Source of the DNA: Duganella flavida
Lineage (GTDB): Bacteria; Pseudomonadota; Gammaproteobacteria; Burkholderiales; Burkholderiaceae_D
Assembly: GCF_009857445.1 (NCBI RefSeq)
Contig: NZ_WWCN01000012.1
Coordinates: 168,516-232,515, forward strand
Reading direction: 5' to 3'
DNA length: 64,000 bases
The stretch's first letter is position 1, and each line of letters starts with the position of its first letter. The translations under genes and the position numbers were made by a program. This document shows, in pieces, positions 8,752-17,567 of the stretch. The notes beneath the pieces were generated by a model. It did no database searches. It was not told the origin of the DNA and was given only the letters and a program-made list of their open reading frames with translations.

Positions 8752-9462
8752 GTGATGAGCATCGACGTGATCTTCCTGGGACTGGACGGCGTTCTGTTTG
8801 ATACCGAAGCGCTGCACCTGGCGGCCTGCAATGCGGCGTTTGCCAACGCCGGCCTGTCGGTACGCTGGACCTTGCCGGCGCTGCGCGCAGCCGCCGCCAC
8901 CCACGGTATCGCCCGCGCCATCGCTTCCGCCGTCGCCATGCCGCCGCTGTCGCGCGACAAGCAGCGCGTGGCCGAGCTGCTGGAAGAAAAGCAGCGCCAG
9001 TTCCACCTCGCGATTCTCGCCCGTCCACCGCAGGCGCAAGCCGCCGCGCTGGCGCTGATCGAAGACGCCACAGCGGCCGGCAGCAAAGTCTGCATCCTTA
9101 CCGACCTGCCGGCGCCCTCCGCCTCCGCACTGCTGGAGCGCCAGTTCGGCGCCGATGTAAATAGCCTGTTCAGCGTTGTCGCCGGCGGCGTGAATTTCGA
9201 CAGCGTCGGCGCAGGTCCCTATGCGCACGCGCTGCACGCCATCGGCGCAGCGCCGCATGACGCCATCGCCATCGACACTGCCGTTCCAGCATTGCGCGCT
9301 GCCGCCGATGCGGGACTGTGGACCGTCTCCGTCGCGCCCTATGGCACGGACGTGGTGCGCCCACGCCAGTTCATCACCTTCGACGCCCTGCACGAATTGC
9401 AGGCCAGCCCTTACACACCGGACCAGCAACGCCCGAAACCGGGCCTGGGCCGAGCGGCATAG
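8752..9462 (+). CDS. HAD superfamily protein lacking the catalytic aspartate (CbbY-like pseudoenzyme)
   Basis: A 236-residue protein with the layout of a CbbY/phosphoglycolate phosphatase-type HAD hydrolase: motif I region IFLGLDGVLFDTE, a helical cap, motif II (VCILTDLP) and a motif IV-like segment (AIAIDTAVPALRAAADAGL). Aligned on the DG of motif I, the nucleophilic Asp is Gly10 (GLDG instead of DLDG). The motif III lysine context (usually GKPxPxxY) reads VGAGPYAHAL without Lys. Phosphatase activity by the normal mechanism is therefore unlikely. It precedes the NDH-2-like gene by 27 bp. Confidence 0.7.
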   Translation: MMSIDVIFLGLDGVLFDTEALHLAACNAAFANAGLSVRWTLPALRAAAATHGIARAIASAVAMPPLSRDKQRVAELLEEKQRQFHLAILARPPQAQAAALALIEDATAAGSKVCILTDLPAPSASALLERQFGADVNSLFSVVAGGVNFDSVGAGPYAHALHAIGAAPHDAIAIDTAVPALRAAADAGLWTVSVAPYGTDVVRPRQFITFDALHELQASPYTPDQQRPKPGLGRAA

Positions 9463-9489
9463 TTTTTTCACCTGAACTGGAGGCGCATC

Positions 9490-10761
9490 ATGGAAACCAT
9501 CGTCATCGTCGGCGGCGGTGCGGGCGGGCTCGAACTCGCCACCCGTCTTGGAGATACGCTCGGCAAGAGCAAACGCTCGCGCGTGCTGCTGGTGGACCGC
9601 TGGCCGGGCCACTTCTGGAAGCCGCTGCTGCACACCGTGGCATCTGGCAAGTGCGATCCGCAAGTGAGCGAATTGCCGTTCAGTGCACAGGCGCTGGATC
9701 ATGACTTTGAATTCGTGCAAGGCGATATGCTGTGCCTCGACCGCGCGCACCAGACCATCACCCTGTCGCCACGCGGCGGCGGCGATGGCGCCTGCCGCGT
9801 TATCGCTTACGACAAGCTGGTACTGGCGCTGGGCTCCGTCACCAATTTCTTCGGTGTGCCGGGCGCGCAGGAACACGCGCTGACGCTGGACAGCGTGGCC
9901 GATGCGGAGAACTTCCGCCGCCGCTTCTTCGACGCTTGCATCGCAGCCGGCGAACAGAAAAAACCGGTCAACGTGGTGATCGTCGGCGGTGGCGCCACCG
10001 GGGTTGAACTGGCTGCGGAGTTGAGCAACACGGCGCGCGCCTTGGCGGCCTACCGCGTGCACGATCTCGATCCGGAGCAAGACATCCGCATCGCCATCAT
10101 CGAACGCGGACAGCACCTTCTGCCGCAGCTCGATCCGCTGCAAGCGCAACGCGCCGCGCGCCACCTGCGCGCCATGGGCATCGACGTGATGACCTCCACC
10201 AGTGTGGCCAGCGTCAGCGCCGACGCGGTGACCGATGCGGAAGGCACGCGCTACCCGGCTGACCTGACCTTGTGGGCCGCCGGCGTGGAAGCGCCGCCGC
10301 TGTGCGCCACACTGGGCCTGAGCGTGAATCACCTGAAGAAGATCATGGTCGACGCTAGCCTGCGTTCTTCCAACGACAGCCGTATCTATGCGCTGGGCGA
10401 CTGCGCTAACTACGTTTGCCCGCACAAGGGACCAACGCCGCCGCGTGCACAAGTCGCGCACCAGCAAGCCATGTTCCTGGCCGATCTGCTGGCGCGCAAG
10501 GATGACACGCCGCGTCCGGACTTCCGCTACCAGGACTACGGTTCGCTGGTCTCGCTGGGCCAGCAGGCGGCGGTTGGTTCGCTGACCGGGCCAATGAGCG
10601 GCAGGAGCTATCGCGTCGGCGGGCCAATGGCCAGCATACTGTATCGGCTGATGTACCAGAAGCACCTGCTGCAACTGCATGGCACGGTGCCGATGCTGAC
10701 GCACACGCTGGCCGGCTGGCTGCGCTCGCGGGTGCTGCCGCCGGTGAGGCTACACCGTTAA
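9490..10761 (+). CDS. NAD(P)/FAD-dependent oxidoreductase, NDH-2 (type II NADH dehydrogenase) like
   Basis: A 423-residue flavoprotein with two Rossmann dinucleotide-binding motifs: GGGAGGLELA at residues about 8-17 for FAD and VIVGGGATGVELAAEL around residue 165 for NAD(P)H. The FAD-closing motif RIYALGDCANY is near residue 300. The arrangement and length match NDH-2, which passes electrons from NADH to quinone at the cytoplasmic face of the membrane; the C-terminal LYRLMYQKHLLQLHG helices are the usual membrane-association segment. CTGGAGG at 9476-9482 is its ribosome-binding site. Confidence 0.85.
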   Translation: METIVIVGGGAGGLELATRLGDTLGKSKRSRVLLVDRWPGHFWKPLLHTVASGKCDPQVSELPFSAQALDHDFEFVQGDMLCLDRAHQTITLSPRGGGDGACRVIAYDKLVLALGSVTNFFGVPGAQEHALTLDSVADAENFRRRFFDACIAAGEQKKPVNVVIVGGGATGVELAAELSNTARALAAYRVHDLDPEQDIRIAIIERGQHLLPQLDPLQAQRAARHLRAMGIDVMTSTSVASVSADAVTDAEGTRYPADLTLWAAGVEAPPLCATLGLSVNHLKKIMVDASLRSSNDSRIYALGDCANYVCPHKGPTPPRAQVAHQQAMFLADLLARKDDTPRPDFRYQDYGSLVSLGQQAAVGSLTGPMSGRSYRVGGPMASILYRLMYQKHLLQLHGTVPMLTHTLAGWLRSRVLPPVRLHR

Positions 10762-10769
10762 AACCGGCC

Positions 10770-10775
10770 TATAAT
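10770..10775 (+). promoter_or_regulatory. Consensus -10 box (TATAAT) placed for a leaderless transcript
   Basis: A perfect TATAAT ends six bases before the ATG at 10782, within only 20 bp separating the two genes. Transcription would then start at about the A of the start codon, giving an mRNA with no leader. No Shine-Dalgarno sequence precedes the ATG. The -35 region is not clearly recognisable. Confidence 0.4.
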
Positions 10776-10781
10776 GGGCCT

Positions 10782-12314
10782 ATGACGACGATCACCCCCC
10801 TGAATCGGACCACACCGGCCGTTGCCACTCCGGCGACGGCCGGTGCATACACGTCCACCTCTGCCGCCGCCGGCACCAACGATGGCGGTGCTTCCACTGT
10901 CGTTTCTTTGGGCGCTGCGGCCAATGACACGCAGCCTAAGGCGCTGCTATGGGAAAACCGCACGCGCAGCACTGCGGCCACCATGATGGCGCAGAACTTC
11001 AACAATCAATCGGCGTCCGGCCGCCTCAAAGGTTTGGGCGGCGAGTTGTTGAAACAAGTGTCCTACGACGGCGAAGATTTTTCGCAATCGGTGCAGCAGG
11101 CGCAGAGCAGCGTGCAAGCCGACACCTACGACATGCTGGTTTCGCCCTCGCAGGTGTCGCAGCACGGCATGGGCGACAACCAGATCGCGCTGACCGTCAC
11201 CACCCGCAGCGGCGTCAAGGTCGAATTGAAGCTCGATACGGGCGACAACAGCATCGCCATCGAAGCGCACAGCAACGGTAAATTGAATGAGAGCGAACGC
11301 AAGGCGCTGGGCAAGTTGGCCGAAGCGTTCCAGAAGTCGATCGACGGCCTGACTGAAGATCCGCCGCGCATCGACGTGGCCGGCCTGACGCAGTTCGATC
11401 ACAGCGCGCTGTCATCGGTGGATTTGAAAGGCCAGGTCAAGATCAATTCCAAGGACACGCAGCGGATTGAATTCCACGCCGATGCGGCGCAGCGCACGCT
11501 CAGTTTCAGCGGTCCTGCGGGCAGCGCCAACATCGCCGTGGACCTGAGCCAGCCCGCCAGCTGGGGCAGCAAGGAGCAGCAGGCCAAGGCACTGGGCAAG
11601 TATCTGCAACAGGTCGACCAGGCCGGCGCGCGCGGGCAAGGCGACGGTGCCATGATCTCCATGTTCAAGGACGCTTTCACCGGCATGAACAGCAACTACG
11701 GCACGCCGGCCATCGCTCCGCGCAGCATTGTGCTGACCGATCAGGATCGCGCCATGACCACCGGACTGGCCGACTTCAAGGCCTCGTTTGCGCAAACCGA
11801 GGTGGCGTCCAATCCGGCACGCCTGATGGAGAAGGACAGCTTTGCCTATGAGCTGTCGCAGAAGACCAGCATCAGCGGCACGTCGCAGCTGGACCGCGGC
11901 ATCTCGCAACAGCAGCAGTCGCACCTGAAGGCGCAATACCATGCACCGGTGAAGGCGGATGCGCGGCTGGCGCTGGACCTGTCGCGCAACTCGCAAAACT
12001 ACAAATACATCACCATCGACGACTCGGCCAGCAGCAGCACCAACATCGCCTACGACAAGGGCGCGCTGGCTAAAGCCACGCTGGAGATGCAGGCCAACCA
12101 GTCCACCCGCGTGCTGACCTACACGCTGGGCAAGCTGAAAGACGACCACACCACGCCATCTGGCAAGAGCATGACGCGCGACCTGCTGTCCACGCTGGAA
12201 CCGGAGCGCGAAGGCCTGCCAGCGCTGAGCGATGAAGCGCGCGCGCAAGTGCTGGCCAAGTTGAATAACCAGATCTTCCTGCAATCCAATCCGGACGCCC
12301 TACCATCCACATGA
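10782..12314 (+). CDS. Hypothetical protein, Ser/Ala/Thr/Gln-rich, 510 residues
   Basis: A long soluble protein without signal peptide or membrane segment. The first 60 residues are low-complexity Thr/Ala/Ser. The body alternates short beta-like repeats (IALTVTTRSGVKVELKLDTG, TLSFSGPAGSANIAVDLS) with Gln/Ser/Lys-rich helices (SQQQQSHLKAQYHAPVKAD). Cysteine is absent. The composition resembles surface or flagellar-accessory proteins, but I do not recognise a family and assign no function. Its last four bases overlap the start of the dinB-like gene (ATGA), suggesting coupled translation. Confidence 0.65.
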   Translation: MTTITPLNRTTPAVATPATAGAYTSTSAAAGTNDGGASTVVSLGAAANDTQPKALLWENRTRSTAATMMAQNFNNQSASGRLKGLGGELLKQVSYDGEDFSQSVQQAQSSVQADTYDMLVSPSQVSQHGMGDNQIALTVTTRSGVKVELKLDTGDNSIAIEAHSNGKLNESERKALGKLAEAFQKSIDGLTEDPPRIDVAGLTQFDHSALSSVDLKGQVKINSKDTQRIEFHADAAQRTLSFSGPAGSANIAVDLSQPASWGSKEQQAKALGKYLQQVDQAGARGQGDGAMISMFKDAFTGMNSNYGTPAIAPRSIVLTDQDRAMTTGLADFKASFAQTEVASNPARLMEKDSFAYELSQKTSISGTSQLDRGISQQQQSHLKAQYHAPVKADARLALDLSRNSQNYKYITIDDSASSSTNIAYDKGALAKATLEMQANQSTRVLTYTLGKLKDDHTTPSGKSMTRDLLSTLEPEREGLPALSDEARAQVLAKLNNQIFLQSNPDALPST

Positions 12315-12856
12315 GCACTCCCGCGTACTTCGCCCTGCTGGCACGCTACAACGCCGACATGAACCAACAGCTGTACGATGCGGCGGCACGGCTACCGCAT
12401 GCGGAACTGATAGCCGACCGCAAAGCCTTCTTCGGCTCACTGCTCGGCACCATGAACCACCTGCTGGCTGGCGACACCATCTGGCTCAAACGATTCGGCA
12501 CGCACCCGGCCAACTTTGCGGCGCTACGCGATACACAATCGCTGCCGCAGCCCGGCGGCCTGACACACATCTTCGGCGACACCCTGCCCGCGCTGCGCAC
12601 CTATCGCGAACAGCTGGACGCCATCATCAGCGCATGGGCGCCGCAAGTCACGGATGCCGACCTGGCGCATATTTTCGAATACCGCAGCACCAAGGGCGAC
12701 TTATACCGCAAGCATTTCGGCGGCGTGCTGCTGCACTTTTTTAACCACCAGACGCACCATCGAGGACAAGCCAGCACGCTGCTGACGCAAGCGGGCATTG
12801 ATATCGGCGTTACCGATCTTCTGCTGTGGGTACCAGATTCCATCAATGATCTTTAA
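12311..12856 (+). CDS. DinB family protein
   Basis: A 181-residue four-helix DinB-like protein. The family metal triad is visible: a histidine in the first helices (LLGTMNHLLAGDTIWLKRF) and the C-terminal pair in NHQTHHRGQASTLL. Proteins of this fold are metal-dependent, sometimes thiol transferases; their roles are mostly unknown, and this is not the DNA polymerase of the same name. The start overlaps the preceding stop by four bases, and the DUF3422 gene follows 8 bp later, so the three form an operon. Confidence 0.85.
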   Translation: MSTPAYFALLARYNADMNQQLYDAAARLPHAELIADRKAFFGSLLGTMNHLLAGDTIWLKRFGTHPANFAALRDTQSLPQPGGLTHIFGDTLPALRTYREQLDAIISAWAPQVTDADLAHIFEYRSTKGDLYRKHFGGVLLHFFNHQTHHRGQASTLLTQAGIDIGVTDLLLWVPDSINDL

Positions 12857-12864
12857 GGACGTCC

Positions 12865-14202
12865 ATGTCGCTCGCCTATCGTGCCAACGCCGATTTCGCC
12901 AAGCTGAATCACTCCATGCGGGTGCCGCTATCGGCTGAAATCCACTCGCGCCCCTTCCTGCAGATGCAGGCGCCGGAAAGCCTCACGCATTTCGCGCTCT
13001 ATCTTCAGCAGGACCAGCCCTCGCGCCAGAACCACCGCAGCAGCCAGCACCAGATACTGGAGCAGCTGTGTGTGCACTACGGCGTGGCCGGACCGCATCC
13101 ACAAGCGCGCTACTTCTTCCACGACTTCGGCCGCTTCCGCCTGAAATGGGAATGCCACACCGAGTTCGCGACTTACACCTTCGTCGAACACGGCGATCCT
13201 GATCTGGATTGCCGCGCCGCCTTCGACCGCATGCCATTGCAGCACGTGCCACAGGAATGGCTGGAAGGCCTGCATGGAAAAATCATCGTCGCCGCCCACG
13301 TCTTGCTGTGTAAAGGCGCGGCCGACGATGCGAGCTTCGCGGAAGGCATACGCGAACTGTATCAAGGCAAATCGCTGGTGGGCAGTAGCGCCGGCGGCAA
13401 CGCCGAAGTGTGGACCGACTTCCTGATCCATCCCGATGGCTTTAGCCGTTTCGTGGTGCGCGACTTGCACCTGCGCGAATTCCAGCCGGGCCGCCTGGTC
13501 GGCCGCCTGCTGGAAATTGAAACCTACCGCATGATGGTGCTGCTCGGTCTACCGCAAGCAGAAGCCACGCAGCCAGCGCTGAACGGCATCGAGAACGAGC
13601 TGGCCGAGTTGACCGCCACGCTGGTCAAGAACCAGTCCAACGGCGATCAGGACATGCTGCACCGGATTACCAGCCTCGCTGCGCAGCTGGAGAAAATCTC
13701 GGTCAACAACAGCTACCGCTTTGCGGCGTCGCAGGCTTATTTCAATCTGGTGCAGTCGCGCATCCAGGAGCTGCGCGAGATCCGTATCGAAGGCACGCCG
13801 ACGCTGGCGGAATTCATGGGCCGCCGTCTGGCCCCGGCGATGAACACCTGCACCTCGGTGGCGCTGCGGCAGGAAGGGCTGGCAAAACGGATCGCCCGCA
13901 CCAATGACTTGCTGCGCACGCGCGTCGGCATCGAGCAAGAACACCAGAATCGCAAGATCCTGCAATCGCTGGATGCGCGCGCGGCCCAGCAACTGCGCTT
14001 GCAGCAAGCGGTGGAAGGCCTGTCGGTAGCGGCGATTTCGTACTACACGCTGGGATTGGTGGGCTACGTCGGCAAGGCGCTGAAGGCCAGCAGCCTGCCG
14101 GTCAATCCGGACCTGATGACCGGCATCGCGGTACCGCTGGTGATCGGCGCCGTGTGGCTAGGCCTGCGCCGCCTGCACCATCAACTCTCTGCTAAGCATT
14201 AA
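12865..14202 (+). CDS. DUF3422 family membrane-anchored protein
   Basis: A 445-residue protein recognised by the conserved DUF3422 blocks (LSAEIHSRPFLQMQAPE, FGRFRLKWECHTEFATYTF, LIHPDGFSRFVVRDLHL) and two C-terminal hydrophobic segments (SVAAISYYTLGLVGYVGKAL; MTGIAVPLVIGAVWLGLRRL). The large N-terminal part should be cytoplasmic, with coiled coil around residues 300-390. The family function is unknown. The 3' end overlaps the convergent alpha/beta hydrolase gene by 11 bp. Confidence 0.88.
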   Translation: MSLAYRANADFAKLNHSMRVPLSAEIHSRPFLQMQAPESLTHFALYLQQDQPSRQNHRSSQHQILEQLCVHYGVAGPHPQARYFFHDFGRFRLKWECHTEFATYTFVEHGDPDLDCRAAFDRMPLQHVPQEWLEGLHGKIIVAAHVLLCKGAADDASFAEGIRELYQGKSLVGSSAGGNAEVWTDFLIHPDGFSRFVVRDLHLREFQPGRLVGRLLEIETYRMMVLLGLPQAEATQPALNGIENELAELTATLVKNQSNGDQDMLHRITSLAAQLEKISVNNSYRFAASQAYFNLVQSRIQELREIRIEGTPTLAEFMGRRLAPAMNTCTSVALRQEGLAKRIARTNDLLRTRVGIEQEHQNRKILQSLDARAAQQLRLQQAVEGLSVAAISYYTLGLVGYVGKALKASSLPVNPDLMTGIAVPLVIGAVWLGLRRLHHQLSAKH

Positions 14203-15025
14203 ACCGGCTGGCCAGGAAACTGGCGATGCGCGCTTGCGTGGATTCCAGATAGGGGATGTTGATATGGTCGGAATCGGGCACGATTTCGTCCGCATGCAGC
14301 GCCCCCAGTTTTTCCACCAGCAGGTCGGTATGCGAATGCGGCACGATGTCGTCCACCGCCGCGCGCAGCACGTAGGTCGGCGCCTTGAGCTGGTGCGCGT
14401 ATTTGATCGATTCGAATTTATGCTGCAGCACATACTCCACCGGAATCGCCTTGAATTTGCGCTTGGCGATGGCGAGGATGGAATCGTACGGCGTAATCAG
14501 CACGATGGAATTGGCGTCGCGCTCCATCGCCACCTGCACCGCTACGCCGGAACCGAGGCTGCGGCCAACAACCGCCATGCGCTTCGGATCGACGTGATGG
14601 CGTTCACTGAGCCAGTCGTACAGCATGCGGCCATCGTCAACGAAATGTTCTTCCGCCGGATCGCCATGCGAATCGCCGTAGCCGCGGTAGTTCACCGCCA
14701 GCACCGCCATGCCGGGAAATAGCCTGCCGGCGTCGCGCGCCACCCACGATACTTCTTCCGAACGTCCGCCGAAATAAACCACCCCCGGATGCGGGCCCTT
14801 CACCGGTGGCGTCATCAGCCAGCCGGACAGGCGCGTGCCGTCTTTGGCCCGCACCACAATAGGACGGGTGCGATGGCCGCTGCTATAAGGCTTGAGAACC
14901 TCGCGCTTGCTGCCCAGTGCATTGAACACTAGCCGTCTCTGGTTCGCGGCTACTGCTGCGGTAAGACCCATCCACAGGACGCTGGCGAGACCTGCCAAGC
15001 CGGCGACTTTTTTAGAATTATTCAT
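14192..15025 (-). CDS. Alpha/beta hydrolase (membrane-anchored or exported)
   Basis: A 277-residue serine hydrolase starting MNNSKKVAGLAGLASVLWMG, whose hydrophobic N-terminus is a signal anchor; the longer frame from 15085 adds only polar residues. The nucleophile elbow is GRSLGSG (VVGRSLGSGVAVQVA), the oxyanion region VVYFGGRSEE, and the late acid and histidine are seen in AVDDIVPHSHTD and DSDHINIP. The layout resembles the YfhR/BEM46 type of peptidase-like hydrolases. The substrate is unknown. Confidence 0.8.
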   Translation of the reverse strand: MNNSKKVAGLAGLASVLWMGLTAAVAANQRRLVFNALGSKREVLKPYSSGHRTRPIVVRAKDGTRLSGWLMTPPVKGPHPGVVYFGGRSEEVSWVARDAGRLFPGMAVLAVNYRGYGDSHGDPAEEHFVDDGRMLYDWLSERHHVDPKRMAVVGRSLGSGVAVQVAMERDANSIVLITPYDSILAIAKRKFKAIPVEYVLQHKFESIKYAHQLKAPTYVLRAAVDDIVPHSHTDLLVEKLGALHADEIVPDSDHINIPYLESTQARIASFLASRFNA

Positions 15026-15090
15026 AGCTTCTACTGTACTCCTGTCCCACTCGAAAAAACCGCTGGCGTGGTATAGACCACACAACCCGG

Positions 15091-15096
15091 TATAAT
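15091..15096 (+). promoter_or_regulatory. Probable -10 box (TATAAT) for the 15129 alpha/beta hydrolase
   Basis: A perfect TATAAT at 15091-15096 lies 32 bp before the ATG, between two divergent hydrolase genes. The small inverted repeat GTGGT/ACCAC at 15068-15081 covers the -35 position, so a bound protein could block the promoter. The -35 itself is poor. Confidence 0.45.
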
Positions 15097-15128
15097 CTGC
15101 GCTTCAATTTTTTTAACTTTGCCTGGCA

Positions 15129-15908
15129 ATGAAACCTGCTGTCATCCTGCTGCATAGCTCCATGAGTTCCAAGTCCCAGTGGTCGCCGCTGAAGGCGCAA
15201 CTGGGTGATGCTTACCGCTGCATCCCTGTCGACCTGCAAGGCTACGGCGCCTCGCCCTTCCCTGCCGCCGCCGATACTGGCGAGGATTATATCCATACGC
15301 TGGCGCACGAAGTGGACGCGGTCATCGCCGCCACCGCCTCCGAACTGGAGCCGGGCGAAGCATTCCACCTGATCGGCCACTCCTTCGGCGGCGCCTGCGC
15401 GCTGCACATGGCGCGCCGTATGCCGCAGCGCGTGCTGTCGCTCACGCTGTTCGAGCCGGTGGCCTTCCACCTACTGCCTGCCACGCATCCCGCCAAGCAG
15501 GAAATCGTCGGCGTGGTAGGCCGCATCAAAGCCTGCGACAACGACCGTGATGCGACCCGCATCTTCATCGATTACTGGAATCGTCCGGGCGCTTTCGATA
15601 ATGCTCCGCACCCCGCGCAAGAGAAGATGATGGCGCAAATCGCCAAGGTGCGCCTCGACTTCGACGCGCTGCTGGGCGAACAGGCAACGTTGGCGGATTT
15701 GTCCATGTTGACCATGCCATCACTGGTGATGGCCGGTGAACGCAGCCCGGCCTCGACTCGCTTGTTGGTCGAGCAGCTGGGTGCACACCTGCCCAACGCC
15801 ACCGCCCTGCAAATGCGCTGCGCCCACATGGGGCCTATCACCCATGGCGATGTGGTCAACCCGGCCATCATCGACTTTGTGAACGGCGCTGAAGTCACTT
15901 TATCCTAA
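15129..15908 (+). CDS. Alpha/beta fold hydrolase
   Basis: A 259-residue cytoplasmic hydrolase with the standard fold: the oxyanion segment VILLHSSMSSKSQWSPL, the nucleophile elbow GHSFGG (LIGHSFGGACALHMA), an acidic residue around SLVMAGERSPAS and a late histidine in CAHMGPITHGD. The cap domain is short. Family members include esterases and C-C hydrolases; the substrate cannot be deduced. It ends four bases inside the convergent MerR-type gene. Confidence 0.8.
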   Translation: MKPAVILLHSSMSSKSQWSPLKAQLGDAYRCIPVDLQGYGASPFPAAADTGEDYIHTLAHEVDAVIAATASELEPGEAFHLIGHSFGGACALHMARRMPQRVLSLTLFEPVAFHLLPATHPAKQEIVGVVGRIKACDNDRDATRIFIDYWNRPGAFDNAPHPAQEKMMAQIAKVRLDFDALLGEQATLADLSMLTMPSLVMAGERSPASTRLLVEQLGAHLPNATALQMRCAHMGPITHGDVVNPAIIDFVNGAEVTLS

Positions 15909-16276
15909 AGGCTATTGGGGCACTCGCCCCTTTCCCATGTCGCCTGCACTTGGGCCTTGGTCTCCAGCAGCGACGTACGCTGCTCGGCCAAGGACTGCAT
16001 CATCTGGTCAATATCCTGCAAGCGCGCATCGAGGTTCTTCATCAGGCCCTCGTGCAGCGCATCACCTTCCAGCGCCATCACGGCGCGTATCGCTTCCAGC
16101 GTAAAGCCCAGCTTCTGCCCTATCTGGATCAAATTGATGCGCTCCAGCGCGGAGTCGCCATACGCGCGATAGCCATTGGTACCGCGTTCGGCCTTGGGCA
16201 TCAGGCCCGCCTGCTCGTAATACCGGATCGCCGATGCCGCAATGCCCGAGCGCTCGGCCAATTCACCAATTTTCAT
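15905..16276 (-). CDS. MerR family transcriptional regulator
   Basis: A 123-residue regulator beginning MKIGELAERSGIAASAIRYYEQAGLMP, the MerR-type winged helix, followed by the RxGxNGYRxY-like wing and a C-terminal dimerisation coiled coil (LDARLQDIDQMMQSLAEQ). A much longer frame upstream (to 16594) runs through the divergent reductase gene and is rejected. The C-terminal end has Cys only in ERGECPNS, so a metal or redox sensor is not evident. It is divergent from an ene-reductase gene that carries a MerR-type promoter, its likely target. Confidence 0.87.
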   Translation of the reverse strand: MKIGELAERSGIAASAIRYYEQAGLMPKAERGTNGYRAYGDSALERINLIQIGQKLGFTLEAIRAVMALEGDALHEGLMKNLDARLQDIDQMMQSLAEQRTSLLETKAQVQATWERGECPNSL

Positions 16277-16283
16277 TTTTCGC

Positions 16284-16314
16284 TTGACCTTAAAGTGAGC
16301 TTTAATCCTAGCAT
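16284..16314 (+). promoter_or_regulatory. MerR-type promoter/operator: 19-bp spacer with central dyad
   Basis: TTGACC at 16284-16289 and TAGCAT at 16309-16314 are separated by 19 bp, the elongated spacer characteristic of MerR-controlled promoters. The dyad TTAAAG (16290-16295) and CTTTAA (16300-16305) lies inside the spacer. The downstream gene on this strand is the ene-reductase; the merR-like gene is divergent. Activation by DNA distortion is the established MerR mechanism. Confidence 0.75.
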
Positions 16315-16346
16315 AGCTCATCTCCTTCACCAATTTGGAAATCACT

Positions 16347-17567
16347 ATGCTCTTCGCACCACTCACGCTGCCCAACGGTAGCACCCTGCCCAACCGGCTC
16401 GCCAAGGCCGCCATGGAAGAAAGCCTGGCCGAACCTGGCCAACTGCCCGGCGTCGCCATCCAGCGTCTGTACCAGCGCTGGTCCGAAGGCGGCACCGGCT
16501 TGCTCATCACCGGCAACGTGATGGTCGACAGCCGCGCGCTGACTGGCCCCGGCACCATCGCGCTGGAAGCCAATACGCCACTGGCGCCGTTCAAAGCGTG
16601 GGCAAAAGCCGCGCGTTCGAACGGTGGGCAGGTCTGGATGCAGATTAATCATCCGGGCCGCCAGGTCATGGCAAATATGGGCGGACTGGCGTGGGCGCCG
16701 TCCGCCGTGGCGCTGGACCTTGGCAAGCACAGTAAGTTGTTCGCGCAGCCTGTGGCCATGAGCGCAGAAAATATCGCAGAGGTCATTCAGCGTTTTGCCG
16801 ACACTGCATATGCGGCCGAACAAGCAGGTTTCAACGGTGTGCAGATACACGCGGCGCACGGCTACCTGCTGTCGCAATTCCTGTCGCCGCTGACCAATCG
16901 GCGCGACGATGAATGGGGTGGCAGCCTGCAGAACCGAGCCCGCTTGCTACTGGAAGTGGTGCGCGCGGTGCGGGCGCGCGTGTCCGCTGGCTTCAGCGTC
17001 GCCGTCAAACTCAATTCGGCCGACTTCCAGCGCGGTGGTTTCTCCGAGGACGATGCGCGGCAAGTGGTGCTGCTATTGAACGAGCTGCCGGTGGATTTGA
17101 TCGAACTGTCCGGCGGCAGCTACGAAAGCCCCGCCATGCAAGGCCGCACGGCAGATGGCCGCACACTGGCGCGCGAAGCCTACTTCCTCGAATTTGCCCA
17201 GGCGCTGGCCGCCGTCGCGCGCATGCCGGTGATGACTACCGGCGGTATCACGCGTCCGGCGATTGCGGAACAGGTGCTGGCGAGCGGCATTGCGCTGGTG
17301 GGGATCGCAACCGCGCTATCGGTCGCGCCGGACCTGCCGAAACACTGGCGCGCCGGTAACGCCCTGAACGCGGCGCCTGCTCCGGTGAACTGGAAAGACA
17401 AGACGCTCGGCAGCATCGCCACGATGGCGCTGGTGCGCCGCCGTATGCGCGCGCTCGGCGCGGGCGGTAATAGCGGCGGCAGCCTCAGTCCACTGTGGAC
17501 GCTGATTACCGACCAGTTCCGCGCCAGCCAGCTCACCCGCCGTTATCGGAAGTGGCTTCTCCAATAA
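16347..17567 (+). CDS. NADH:flavin oxidoreductase of the old yellow enzyme family
   Basis: A 406-residue FMN-dependent TIM-barrel enzyme. It begins LFAPLTLPNGSTLPNRLAKAAMEE. Motifs include MQINHPGRQ (FMN pocket), the substrate-binding HAAHGYLLSQFLSP in place of the His/Asn pair region, NRRDDEWGGSLQNRARLL and the phosphate-binding MPVMTTGGITRP. Such enzymes reduce activated C=C bonds with NAD(P)H. The ATG at 16347 is chosen; an in-frame TTG four codons upstream is weaker. Its MerR-type promoter suggests induction by an electrophile or similar stress. The 3' end overlaps the GH2 gene by 35 bp, tail to tail. Confidence 0.87.
   Translation: MLFAPLTLPNGSTLPNRLAKAAMEESLAEPGQLPGVAIQRLYQRWSEGGTGLLITGNVMVDSRALTGPGTIALEANTPLAPFKAWAKAARSNGGQVWMQINHPGRQVMANMGGLAWAPSAVALDLGKHSKLFAQPVAMSAENIAEVIQRFADTAYAAEQAGFNGVQIHAAHGYLLSQFLSPLTNRRDDEWGGSLQNRARLLLEVVRAVRARVSAGFSVAVKLNSADFQRGGFSEDDARQVVLLLNELPVDLIELSGGSYESPAMQGRTADGRTLAREAYFLEFAQALAAVARMPVMTTGGITRPAIAEQVLASGIALVGIATALSVAPDLPKHWRAGNALNAAPAPVNWKDKTLGSIATMALVRRRMRALGAGGNSGGSLSPLWTLITDQFRASQLTRRYRKWLLQ

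Noticed and set aside
8674..10704. Long minus-strand frame opposite the HAD-like and NDH-2 genes
   Set aside because: It is antisense to intact Rossmann and HAD motifs, Arg/Gln/His-rich, and without a ribosome-binding site.
12311..12856. Translesion DNA polymerase from the name DinB
   Set aside because: The protein is the small metal-binding DinB/YfiT fold (NHQTHHRGQ), unrelated to polymerase IV.
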